Shown here one piece after another: positions 43,563-51,500 of a DNA stretch of 64,000 nt. The position numbers and the translations under genes are program-made. The stretch's first letter is position 1, and each line of letters starts with the position of its first letter. Source of the stretch: JBCCMQ01 sp039026235 (lineage in GTDB: Bacteria > Pseudomonadota > Alphaproteobacteria > Rhodobacterales > Rhodobacteraceae); assembly GCA_039026235.1 (NCBI GenBank), contig JBCCMQ010000008.1:103398-167397 (forward strand), given 5' to 3'. The notes below the pieces were generated by a model, which saw only the letters and a list, made by a program, of their open reading frames with translations, did not search any database and was not told the DNA's origin.

Positions 43563-44783
43563 TCAGCCCTTGAGCCGCCGTTCACGCGCGGACAGAAGTT
43601 TCAGCCTGAGGGCGTTCAACTGGATGAAGCCGGCTGCATCTTTTTGGTCATAGGCGCCTGCGTCGTCTTCAAACGTCACATGCGCCTCGGAATAGAGCGA
43701 GTGATCGGACCAGCGCCCGACCGTCCGGGCCAACCCTTTGTAAAGCTTGACGCGCACCGTACCGGTCACGTGTTCCTGGCTTTTGTCGATCAGCGCCTGC
43801 AGCATTTCGCGTTCCGGGCTGAACCAGAAACCGTTGTAGATCAGCTCGGCGTAGCGCGGCATCAGTTCGTCCTTCAGATGCGCCTGCCCGCGGTCCAGCG
43901 TGATCTGTTCGATGCCCCGGTGTGCCTCCAACAGAATCGTGCCGCCTGGGGTCTCGTATATGCCCCGCGACTTCATGCCGACAAACCGGCCCTCGACAAG
44001 ATCCAGCCGCCCGACGCCATGTTTGCCGCCCAGCTCGTTCAGCCGGGTCAAAACCGTGGCCGGGCTGAGCGTTTCGCCGTTGATCGAGACGGCATCGCCC
44101 TTTTCAAATCCGATTTCGACGAATTCGGGCTGGTCGGGCGCATCTTCGGGATGGACGGTGCGCTGATAGACGTAGTCCGGCGCGTCGTTTGCCGGGTCTT
44201 CCAGCACCTTGCCCTCGGACGACGTGTGCAAGAGGTTTGCATCGACACTGAACGGCGCTTCGCCGCGCTTGTCCTTGGCGATCGGTATCTGGTTCTTTTC
44301 AGCAAAATCGATCAGCCTTGTCCGGCTGGAAAGATCCCATTCACGCCAAGGCGCAATCACCTTGATCTCAGGGTTCAGTGCATAGGCCGATAGCTCAAAA
44401 CGCACTTGATCGTTGCCCTTCCCGGTGGCGCCATGGGCCACTGCATCGGCCCCGGTCTCAGCCGCGATCTCGACCAGCCGTTTGGAAATCAGCGGGCGGG
44501 CGATGGAGGTGCCCAGCAGATAGAGCCCCTCATAGAGCGCGTTGGCGCGGAACATCGGAAAGACGAAATCGCGCACGAACTCCTCTTGGACATCCTCGAT
44601 ATAGATCGCGCTGGCGCCCATCATCTCGGCCTTTTTGCGCGCCGGTTCCAACTCTTCACCCTGTCCGAGGTCGGCCGTGAAGGTCACGACTTCGCAACCC
44701 ATCTCGGTTTGCAACCATTTCAGAATGATCGACGTGTCGAGGCCGCCGGAATAGGCCAGCACGACTTTCCTTGGGGCGGACAT
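43563..44783 (-). CDS. argG: Argininosuccinate synthase
   Basis: 406 residues. Joins citrulline and aspartate with ATP in arginine synthesis. PP-loop motif LAYSGGLDTSIILKWL at the start, then GQGEELEPARKKA, AHGATGKGNDQVRFEL, and the C-terminal tetramer helix QLNALRLKLLSARERRL. ATG 44783 was chosen over ATG 44789 because GGAG lies seven bases before it. Upstream is a 271-bp gap to ilvA. Confidence 0.97.
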   Translation of the reverse strand: MSAPRKVVLAYSGGLDTSIILKWLQTEMGCEVVTFTADLGQGEELEPARKKAEMMGASAIYIEDVQEEFVRDFVFPMFRANALYEGLYLLGTSIARPLISKRLVEIAAETGADAVAHGATGKGNDQVRFELSAYALNPEIKVIAPWREWDLSSRTRLIDFAEKNQIPIAKDKRGEAPFSVDANLLHTSSEGKVLEDPANDAPDYVYQRTVHPEDAPDQPEFVEIGFEKGDAVSINGETLSPATVLTRLNELGGKHGVGRLDLVEGRFVGMKSRGIYETPGGTILLEAHRGIEQITLDRGQAHLKDELMPRYAELIYNGFWFSPEREMLQALIDKSQEHVTGTVRVKLYKGLARTVGRWSDHSLYSEAHVTFEDDAGAYDQKDAAGFIQLNALRLKLLSARERRLKG

Positions 44784-45054
44784 GCGCATCTCCGTTCGCG
44801 AGGGACGGGCGCGACCTAACGCCTTTTTTCGTTGCGAACAAGCGGTTGACGGCCGAACAGTCCGGCGGGCGGGTCCGGGCGTCAGGATGAAGCCTGACAA
44901 CGCAATGCTGTTCCGATGTCAAACGGACGTAACCCCGATTGACCGACATTGGCCTTGCACATCGGGCACTCGTTGGCCGGAACGTTGGGCGCCTGGTCGC
45001 GGGACGTCCCCTAGGCCCTTCGCATTCCCGGCGTTTCATCCTATCAGGCGCGCC
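44784..45054. promoter_or_regulatory. Divergent gap between argG and ilvA
   Basis: 271 bp for two amino-acid biosynthesis genes. It contains a short hairpin GTCAGG-ATGAAG-CCTGAC (44881-44898). I see no leader peptide with repeated Ile/Thr/Val codons, no ARG-box pair that I can defend, and no riboswitch. Confidence 0.4.
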
Positions 45055-46302
45055 ATGACATCGTTTTCCGATATGGCGATTCTAGCCGAAGCGAAGATGC
45101 GTAGTCTCTTCGCGCCAACGCCGCTCCAAAAGAATGAACACCTAAGCAATCGGTTTAACGCCGATATTTGGCTCAAACGGGAAGATCTTTCACCGGTCAG
45201 ATCCTACAAGATTCGCGGCGCTTTCAACGCGATGCGCAAAGTTTTGGCGGACAGGCCGGATCAGGGCCTGTTCGTGTGCGCAAGCGCGGGCAACCATGCC
45301 CAAGGCGTGGCCTTTGTGTGCCGCCATTTCGGTGTCCGCGGCGTTGTTTTCATGCCGGTGACGACACCCCAGCAGAAAATCGCCAAAACGAAAACCTTCG
45401 GTGGCGATGCGATCGAGATCCGCCTTACCGGCGACTACTTTGATGACACTCTTGCCTCGGCCCAGGCCTTTTGCGCCGAAGCGGGCGGCCATTTCCTGTC
45501 GCCGTTCGACGACAGCGATGTGATCGAAGGGCAGGCGAGCGTGGCCGTGGAGATGATCCGCCAAATGGGTGAAGCGCCTGATCTGGTGGTGCTTCCAGTC
45601 GGCGGTGGGGGATTGTCGGCCGGTACCACGAAATACCTGAGGGTCGAGGCCAAAAACACCGGGCTTTATTATGTCGAACCGGCGGGCGGTGCCAGTCTGA
45701 CCGCCGCGCTGGGCGAGGGATCGCCCATCCGCCTGCCGCGTGTCGACAATTTCGTCGACGGTGCCGCCGTTGCGCAGATCGGCTCGCGGACATTCGATGT
45801 TCTGAAAGATGTGGCAACCGACCATGTGCTGATCGCACCGGAAGATAGGATCTGTACCACGATCATGGAGATGCTGAATGTCGAAGGCATCGTGCTGGAA
45901 CCGGCCGGCGCCCTGGCGATTGACGTTTTACCGACAATCGCGGACCGGATTGCGGGAAAGACAGTTGTCTGCGTCACATCGGGCGGCAACTTTGACTTTG
46001 AACGTCTGCCCGAGGTCAAGGAACGCGCCCAGCGCTATTCCGGCATCAAAAAGTACTTTATCCTTCGACTGCCCCAAAGACCTGGGGCGCTGCGCGAGTT
46101 TCTATCGCTTCTTGGTCCGGACGACGACATCGCGCGGTTCGAGTATCTCAAAAAATCTGCCCGGAACTTTGGATCGGTCCTGATTGGAATCGAGACCAGC
46201 GACCCAGGCAAGTTCGCGGAACTGCGCAGCCGCCTGGATGATGCGGGGTTTACCTACACCGACATCACAAATGATGAGGTGCTGGGTGAATTCGTGGTCT
46301 AG
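45055..46302 (+). CDS. ilvA: Threonine ammonia-lyase (biosynthetic, IlvA)
   Basis: 415 residues. PLP enzyme making 2-oxobutyrate for isoleucine. PLP lysine 52 in RSYKIRGAFNAM, ASAGNHAQGVAF, GGGGLSAGTTKY (phosphate cradle), TSGGNFDFERL. The C-terminal ~80 residues (YFILRLPQRPGALREFLSLL) form one ACT-like regulatory domain, so isoleucine feedback is likely; the shorter form differs from the two-domain enteric IlvA. ATG 45055. Ends 4 bp from the convergent hpt stop. Confidence 0.95.
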   Translation: MTSFSDMAILAEAKMRSLFAPTPLQKNEHLSNRFNADIWLKREDLSPVRSYKIRGAFNAMRKVLADRPDQGLFVCASAGNHAQGVAFVCRHFGVRGVVFMPVTTPQQKIAKTKTFGGDAIEIRLTGDYFDDTLASAQAFCAEAGGHFLSPFDDSDVIEGQASVAVEMIRQMGEAPDLVVLPVGGGGLSAGTTKYLRVEAKNTGLYYVEPAGGASLTAALGEGSPIRLPRVDNFVDGAAVAQIGSRTFDVLKDVATDHVLIAPEDRICTTIMEMLNVEGIVLEPAGALAIDVLPTIADRIAGKTVVCVTSGGNFDFERLPEVKERAQRYSGIKKYFILRLPQRPGALREFLSLLGPDDDIARFEYLKKSARNFGSVLIGIETSDPGKFAELRSRLDDAGFTYTDITNDEVLGEFVV

Positions 46303-46306
46303 CCGC

Positions 46307-46642
46307 CTAGGCGGCGATCCCGAACTCGTCGGCCCGCTCCATGAACGCGGTCTTCGAGGACCAATAGGCCGTGACGACCTGCGAGATGTCGATCAGTGAT
46401 CCTTCGCCCCTGGCGGCGGCCTTTTCGCCGGCCTGGCAAATCGCGCCAAATTCGGAAAAGCCGAGGTTCAGGGCGCTGCCCTTCAGAAAGTGCAGGTCCT
46501 CTTCCAGTTCCGCGACGACCGGCGCGGCATCAAGCTTTGCCACGATGCCTTCGACCTCATCCAGAAACAGATCCACGACTTCTCCGAAGTCCTCAGCGCC
46601 GATTTCGTCGCGCAGTTCCGCGACACGATTCCAGTCGATCAT
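46307..46642 (-). CDS. Histidine phosphotransfer (HPt) domain protein
   Basis: 111 residues, a single HPt four-helix domain. The phospho-histidine is His51 in DLHFLKGSALNLGF, matching the HxxKGSAxxLG signature, and the acidic helix before it is typical. ATG 46642. It diverges from the response-regulator/phosphatase gene with a 190-bp AT-rich gap; the pair probably forms one phosphorelay step, with the kinase elsewhere. Confidence 0.9.
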   Translation of the reverse strand: MIDWNRVAELRDEIGAEDFGEVVDLFLDEVEGIVAKLDAAPVVAELEEDLHFLKGSALNLGFSEFGAICQAGEKAAARGEGSLIDISQVVTAYWSSKTAFMERADEFGIAA

Positions 46643-46832
46643 TTTCCCAACCCCAATAGCTCCACGCCGTTCCACCCGGTCTGGACGCTACTGGTGCGCG
46701 TTTAACATGGCGTAACGAACAAGCCCTTATTCCCTTTAATTTTATCGTTCACGGGGGATTAATTTTCGCGCGTCAAGAAGCCGTCAGAAGTCTCGCGGCG
46801 GGCACATTTTGGGCGATCAAGGCAAAAACACT

Positions 46833-48089
46833 GTGAACAGCGGCCCAGAAGGCATCCAATCCCTCGATCCGGCCGAAGGGTTGTGTGTGCTTGTCGTCGA
46901 TGACAGCCGGTTGCAACGTCGCATTCTGACCAGTTCGCTGAAAAAACATGGTCACAACGTGATAGAGGCTGAATCCGGATGTGAGGCGCTGGAGATCTGC
47001 AAGCAAACGCCTGTGGATTTGGTGCTGAGCGACTGGATGATGCCGGGCATGAACGGTCTGGAATTCTGCCGGGCCTTTAAAGCTCTGCCGCGTGAGAGCT
47101 TTGGGTACTTTATCCTTCTGACATCGAAATCGGAAAAGGATGAGATTGCCCAGGGCCTAGAGGCAGGCGCGGACGACTTTCTGACAAAACCCGTCAACGC
47201 GCATGAGCTGCGGGCACGGATCACCGCCGGCCGGCGCATCGTCGACATGCAGCGCGAGCTCAGCCAGAAGAACATCCTGATCAGTCGCACTTTGACCGAG
47301 ATCAGCGCGCTTTATGACGGTGTCGAACGCGACCTGATCGAGGCGCGCAAGCTTCAACAGTCGCTCGTGCCCGACCGAGAGCGGGACTTTGGCAACGCCC
47401 ATGTGTCGCTTTTGTTGAAACCCGCGGGCCATGTCGGCGGCGACCTTGTGGGCACATTCTCGATTTCACCCAGCCGCGTCGGGCTTTACGCCATCGATGT
47501 CTCGGGTCACGGGGTGACGTCCGCCCTTATGACCGCGCGGCTTGCCGGATATCTGAGCAGTACCGTTCCGGAACAGAACGTGGCCTTGAAGAAGGGCAGC
47601 GACGGGCGCTTTACGGCCCGCCCGCCCGCCGAAGTGGTGGCGCGACTGAATGAACTTGTTCTGGAAGAGCTTGAGACCGAGCATTACTTTACCATGGTCT
47701 TGGCCGACGTAGATCTGTCTACCGGACATGTGGAGATGTCACAGGCCGGGCATCCCCATCCGATCATACAGTCGCCTGGAGGCAGACTGGAGTTTCTGGG
47801 CAAAGGCGGTATGCCGGTCGGATTGGTGCCGAACGCACACTACGATTCCTTTGAATTTCAGCTCACGCCCGGGGAACGAATCCTGCTTTATTCGGACGGG
47901 ATTACGGAATGCCCGGACCCTCAGGGCAATCTGCTTGACGAAGCCGGTCTTCTTGATCTGATGAAGCGCAATGCCACGATCCGCGGTGCGGCGTTCTTCG
48001 AAAGCTTGATGTGGGATCTGACCCATCACGCCGACGGCGTCGACTTTCCTGACGATATATCGGGCGTTCTTTTCGAATATCGCGGCTAG
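46833..48089 (+). CDS. Response regulator with PP2C (RsbU/SpoIIE-type) phosphatase output
   Basis: 418 residues from GTG 46833 (AAGGC upstream); TTG 46809 is an alternative. The receiver has DD and phospho-acceptor Asp67 in VLSDWMMPGMNGLEF, Thr in LLTSKSEKDE and Lys in FLTKPVN. A coiled-coil linker (about 130-170) leads to a PP2C-type phosphatase with KPAGHVGGDLVGTF, AIDVSGHGVTSALMT, YFTMVLADVDL and LLYSDGITEC. Such proteins dephosphorylate an anti-sigma antagonist. Rhodobacter capsulatus RbaY, part of the RbaVWY partner-switch, has the same architecture; orthology is inferred only. Confidence 0.88.
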   Translation: MNSGPEGIQSLDPAEGLCVLVVDDSRLQRRILTSSLKKHGHNVIEAESGCEALEICKQTPVDLVLSDWMMPGMNGLEFCRAFKALPRESFGYFILLTSKSEKDEIAQGLEAGADDFLTKPVNAHELRARITAGRRIVDMQRELSQKNILISRTLTEISALYDGVERDLIEARKLQQSLVPDRERDFGNAHVSLLLKPAGHVGGDLVGTFSISPSRVGLYAIDVSGHGVTSALMTARLAGYLSSTVPEQNVALKKGSDGRFTARPPAEVVARLNELVLEELETEHYFTMVLADVDLSTGHVEMSQAGHPHPIIQSPGGRLEFLGKGGMPVGLVPNAHYDSFEFQLTPGERILLYSDGITECPDPQGNLLDEAGLLDLMKRNATIRGAAFFESLMWDLTHHADGVDFPDDISGVLFEYRG

Positions 48090-48538
48090 GTCCTGCGGCT
48101 GGCAGCGCGCCATGCGGCCAGCACATCGCGGTCTCCGGCACTGGCCAGCGCATCTTCGGCAACTTCAGGCGTCATCCATATGGGCGTGTGCCCGGGCTCT
48201 GACGGCGGTCCGTAGCATCGGACCGGATGCGCAAGGTAGATGTGGCACAGCTTCTCGGCCCAAAGGTCGTATTCGGGCATGTAGCCAAATCGGCGGTAAA
48301 CGGTCAGCCGGCGCACCGGGGCGATCCGCCAGCCGGTTTCTTCAAAGACTTCACGATGCAGTGCGGCGATCGGTTGCTCGCCCGGGTCGATACCGCCCCC
48401 GGGCAATTGAAACTCTGGTTCGGGCTCGGCCTGATGGGTCAACAACACATGGCCTTTGCGCACGAGGATGGCGTAGACGCCCGGCCGTTTGATGTACGTC
48501 CTTTTGGGATCGATGCGGTCACCGTACCGTCGCGTCAT
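48086..48538 (-). CDS. NUDIX hydrolase
   Basis: 150 residues. The Nudix box is present as GGIDPGEQPIAALHREVFEE followed by TGW, with all conserved G, R and E residues. N-terminal DRIDPKRTYIKRPGVYAILV. The substrate is not predictable. ATG 48538 with AAGGCAAGCG upstream. The stop interlocks with that of the convergent phosphatase gene (CTAG), and it diverges from hslO by 100 bp. Confidence 0.88.
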   Translation of the reverse strand: MTRRYGDRIDPKRTYIKRPGVYAILVRKGHVLLTHQAEPEPEFQLPGGGIDPGEQPIAALHREVFEETGWRIAPVRRLTVYRRFGYMPEYDLWAEKLCHIYLAHPVRCYGPPSEPGHTPIWMTPEVAEDALASAGDRDVLAAWRAASRRT

Positions 48539-48638
48539 CGCTTGCCTTACGCATAAGTGGGCGGCCCCGGGGTTGGGTCTGCCGTTGTGGCCTCTATATA
48601 GGCGCGGTATGCCAACCGCAGGTGCCAAAGGAAACCCC

Positions 48639-49643
48639 ATGTCTATTGGATCGCAGATTGCCTGGGACGACACGGTTCTGCCGTTTCAGCTTGACCGGTC
48701 CGACATGCGTGGGCGGGTGGCGCGCCTTGACGGCGTCTTGGATCAGGTTCTGGCGCAGCATGCCTATCCGCCGCAGATCGAGGCGCTGGTTGCTGAAATG
48801 GCGCTCTTGACCGCGCTGATCGGACAGACTGTGCCGCTGCATTGGAAGCTGTCTTTGCAGGTACGTGGGGATGGCCCGGTCCGGTTGATCGCAACGGATT
48901 ATTTTGCGCCGTCCGAACACGGAGAACGCGGCCGTCTGCGTGCCTATGCCAGCTTTGACGAGGCCAGCATCAATCCGGCGGCGCGTCCGTTTGATCTGAT
49001 TGGTCAGGGCTATTTTGCGATCCTGATCGATCAGGGTCCCGACACCGCGCCCTATCAGGGCATTACTCCCATAGCCGGCGGGTCGTTGGCCGGATGCGCA
49101 GAGACGTATTTCGCCCAGTCTGAGCAGTTGCCGACACGTTTTGCCCTGTCTTTTGGCAAGTCGATGCTTGCCGGTGGAAGGTCGGGCTGGCGCGCGGGTG
49201 GCATCATGTTGCAGCACATGCCCAAGGCGTCGCCTTTTGCAAACGGCGAAGGCGGGTCCGGTGAGGGCGGGCTTCTGGCGGCGGCGGATTTTCTCGACGA
49301 TGACGAAAGTGAAAACTGGAGCCGGGTGAACATTCTGTTGGACACCGTGGAAGAGCTGGAACTGGTGGGCCCGGTTGTCCAACCCGCGGACCTATTGCTG
49401 CGACTTTTTCACGAAGAAGACCCCCGGGTCTTCGATCCGCAGGCGGTTCGGTTTGGCTGTACTTGTTCGGCGGACCGGGTGCGTCAAAGCCTGTCGGTCT
49501 ATGCGGCGGATGACATCGCAGAAATGACCACGGACGAAGGCATTGTTACAGCGGACTGTCAGTTCTGCGGCGCGCATTACGAATTCGACCCGAAAACGCT
49601 TGGTGTCGAAGCGACGGAGCCCGCCGATGGGCATTCTGACTGA
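48639..49643 (+). CDS. hslO: Redox-regulated chaperone Hsp33
   Basis: 334 residues. Cytoplasmic holdase switched on by oxidation. The zinc cysteines are visible near the C-terminus: CTC in RFGCTCSADRV and CQFC in VTADCQFCGAHYEF, that is CxC...CxxC. The core has the substrate-binding LKLSLQVRGDGPVRLI, and SGWRAGGIMLQHMP. ATG 48639 follows AAAGGAAACC. The end overlaps the CoA-pyrophosphatase gene by 17 bp. Confidence 0.96.
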   Translation: MSIGSQIAWDDTVLPFQLDRSDMRGRVARLDGVLDQVLAQHAYPPQIEALVAEMALLTALIGQTVPLHWKLSLQVRGDGPVRLIATDYFAPSEHGERGRLRAYASFDEASINPAARPFDLIGQGYFAILIDQGPDTAPYQGITPIAGGSLAGCAETYFAQSEQLPTRFALSFGKSMLAGGRSGWRAGGIMLQHMPKASPFANGEGGSGEGGLLAAADFLDDDESENWSRVNILLDTVEELELVGPVVQPADLLLRLFHEEDPRVFDPQAVRFGCTCSADRVRQSLSVYAADDIAEMTTDEGIVTADCQFCGAHYEFDPKTLGVEATEPADGHSD

Positions 49644-50226
49644 GGCGGAGCTTCGGGCGCTCACGCAATCCGACGCGGTCCCCACATCGGATTTTGACCT
49701 GAACGAAGATGCCGCGCGGCCGACCGGTCGCACGATACGTCCGGCGGCAGTTCTGATCGCCGTCGAAAATCTGGAGACGGGCGGCAACGTCATCCTGACC
49801 AAAAGGTCATCGCGGTTGAAACACCATCCGGGTCAGATTGCCTTGCCGGGCGGTAAGGTGGACCCGGCCGATGACGGCCCGGTGGACGCGGCCCTGAGGG
49901 AAGCGAGCGAGGAAGTTGGTCTGCCGCGCACGGCCGTGCGTGTCCTTGGTTCGTTTGCGCCCCATGAAACCGTCACTGCCTTCAGCGTCACGCCGGTTCT
50001 GGGGCTGGTTACGGCGCCATTTGACGACCGGCCCGAAGTGGGAGAGGTGGCCGAGGTCTTTCGTGTACCCCTGGCCCATGTTCTGGATCCAGCGAACTTT
50101 CGCGTTGAGTCGCGCACCTGGCAGGGCCGCCAACGCTATTACTACGCTGTTCCCTATGGGCCTTTTTACATCTGGGGCGCCACTGCGCGGATCTTTCGCG
50201 CCATAGCCGCCCAGGTTTCCAAATGA
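49627..50226 (+). CDS. CoA pyrophosphatase (NUDIX family)
   Basis: 199 residues. UPF0035/NudL-type motif LTKRSSRLKHHPGQIALPGG precedes the Nudix box (DAALREASEEVGLPRT). These enzymes split coenzyme A or its oxidised forms. VPYGPFYIWGATARIFRA is typical of the C-terminus. ATG 49627 with GGAG upstream. It overlaps hslO and the following CCA-transferase gene (ATGA). Confidence 0.9.
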   Translation: MGILTEAELRALTQSDAVPTSDFDLNEDAARPTGRTIRPAAVLIAVENLETGGNVILTKRSSRLKHHPGQIALPGGKVDPADDGPVDAALREASEEVGLPRTAVRVLGSFAPHETVTAFSVTPVLGLVTAPFDDRPEVGEVAEVFRVPLAHVLDPANFRVESRTWQGRQRYYYAVPYGPFYIWGATARIFRAIAAQVSK

Positions 50227-51392
50227 CGCGCCTTAGTGAAAACTGGATCACCGATCCGGATACACAGGCTGTTCTGGATATCTTTCGCGCGGCGGGATTT
50301 GCCATCTACTTCGTGGGTGGATCTGTCCGAAATACGTTGGCCGGTGAACCGGTCGATGACATCGATCTTGCCACTGACGCGCATCCAGAAGACATGCTGC
50401 GGATTGCGGCCGAAGCAGGTATTCGTGCGCTGCCAACAGGCGCTGACCACGGTACGGTTACGATCCTGTCCGGTGACCGTTCGTTTGAGGTGACGACCTT
50501 TCGCAAGGACGTTGAGACCGATGGCCGCCATGCAAAGGTAGCGTTCTCGAACCGTCTGGATGAGGACGCCCAGCGCCGTGATTTCACGATAAACGCACTT
50601 TATGCAGACCCTTCCGGTCAAGTGATCGACCCCGTTGGCGGTCAGGCGGATCTTGCGGTCGGTCGCGTGCGCTTTATCGGAGATGCCCGGGAGCGCATCC
50701 AAGAAGATTTTCTGCGAAGTCTGCGCTTCTTCCGGTTCTATGCGGCCTACGGTCATCCGGCCGAGGGACCCGACAGAGACGCGCTTGCGGCGATCGCCGC
50801 CAATCTGGACGGCCTGCGCCGGCTGTCGGCCGAGCGTGTCGGGTCTGAGATGCGCAAGCTGCTTTCAACAAAAGACCCTGCACCGGCGGTCTCGGCCATG
50901 GCCCAGACCGGCGTGTTGGCGACGTTGCTGCCGGGTGCCAATCCGGCACCTCTTGCGCCTCTGGTTGCGGCCGAACAGGGCAGCGGAACCGCGCCCCACG
51001 ATCTTCGCCGCCTAGCGGCCGTGGCGTCTGACGCCGAGGCGGGCCAGCGACTTAGGTTTTCGCGCAAGGACCAAAAGACGCTAAGTGATATTCGCGACGG
51101 TGCAGCGGGCATGCAGTCCCCCGCGGTGCTGGGCTATCGCTTCGGTCCGGATGGGGCGCGCGACATCCTGCTTGTCAGGGCCGCGAGCCTGCAGGTTCCG
51201 ATTGAACCCGCTGACCTGGCAGCGGCCGATCGCGCCGCCAAACAGCATTTCCCGGTCCGGGCCGATGATCTGATGCCAACCTACCAGGGTGCCGCGCTGG
51301 GTAAGCGGCTGGATCAGCTTGAAGAGCAATGGATCGCATCCGGGTTCACACTTTCTAAGGAAGAGCTTCTTGCCTTTGCGGCTAAGGCTTGA
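50223..51392 (+). CDS. CCA tRNA nucleotidyltransferase / poly(A) polymerase family protein
   Basis: 389 residues. Class II nucleotidyltransferase: FVGGSVRNTLAGEPVDDIDL with catalytic DID, TDGRHAKVAF-type finger, and RDFTINALYADPSG. The C-terminal helical part has the RNA-binding ERIQEDFLRSLRFFRFYAAY. Repairs or adds the CCA end of tRNA, or tails RNA; CCA addition is more likely for a single alphaproteobacterial copy. ATG 50223 interlocks with the previous stop. Confidence 0.9.
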   Translation: MTRLSENWITDPDTQAVLDIFRAAGFAIYFVGGSVRNTLAGEPVDDIDLATDAHPEDMLRIAAEAGIRALPTGADHGTVTILSGDRSFEVTTFRKDVETDGRHAKVAFSNRLDEDAQRRDFTINALYADPSGQVIDPVGGQADLAVGRVRFIGDARERIQEDFLRSLRFFRFYAAYGHPAEGPDRDALAAIAANLDGLRRLSAERVGSEMRKLLSTKDPAPAVSAMAQTGVLATLLPGANPAPLAPLVAAEQGSGTAPHDLRRLAAVASDAEAGQRLRFSRKDQKTLSDIRDGAAGMQSPAVLGYRFGPDGARDILLVRAASLQVPIEPADLAAADRAAKQHFPVRADDLMPTYQGAALGKRLDQLEEQWIASGFTLSKEELLAFAAKA

Positions 51393-51500
51393 CACGCCGC
51401 GGTCAGCACCGGGTTAGATCGGATTTATCCGCCCTAGGCTTTGCTTCCCGCGCTGGGAGCGTATATCTGAACGACACCGTTCATTTTTCGGCTTTTCCGG

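Noticed and set aside
44881..44898. Hairpin between argG and ilvA as an attenuator
   Set aside because: No leader peptide, no alternative stem and no T-run; single 6-bp stem is expected by chance.
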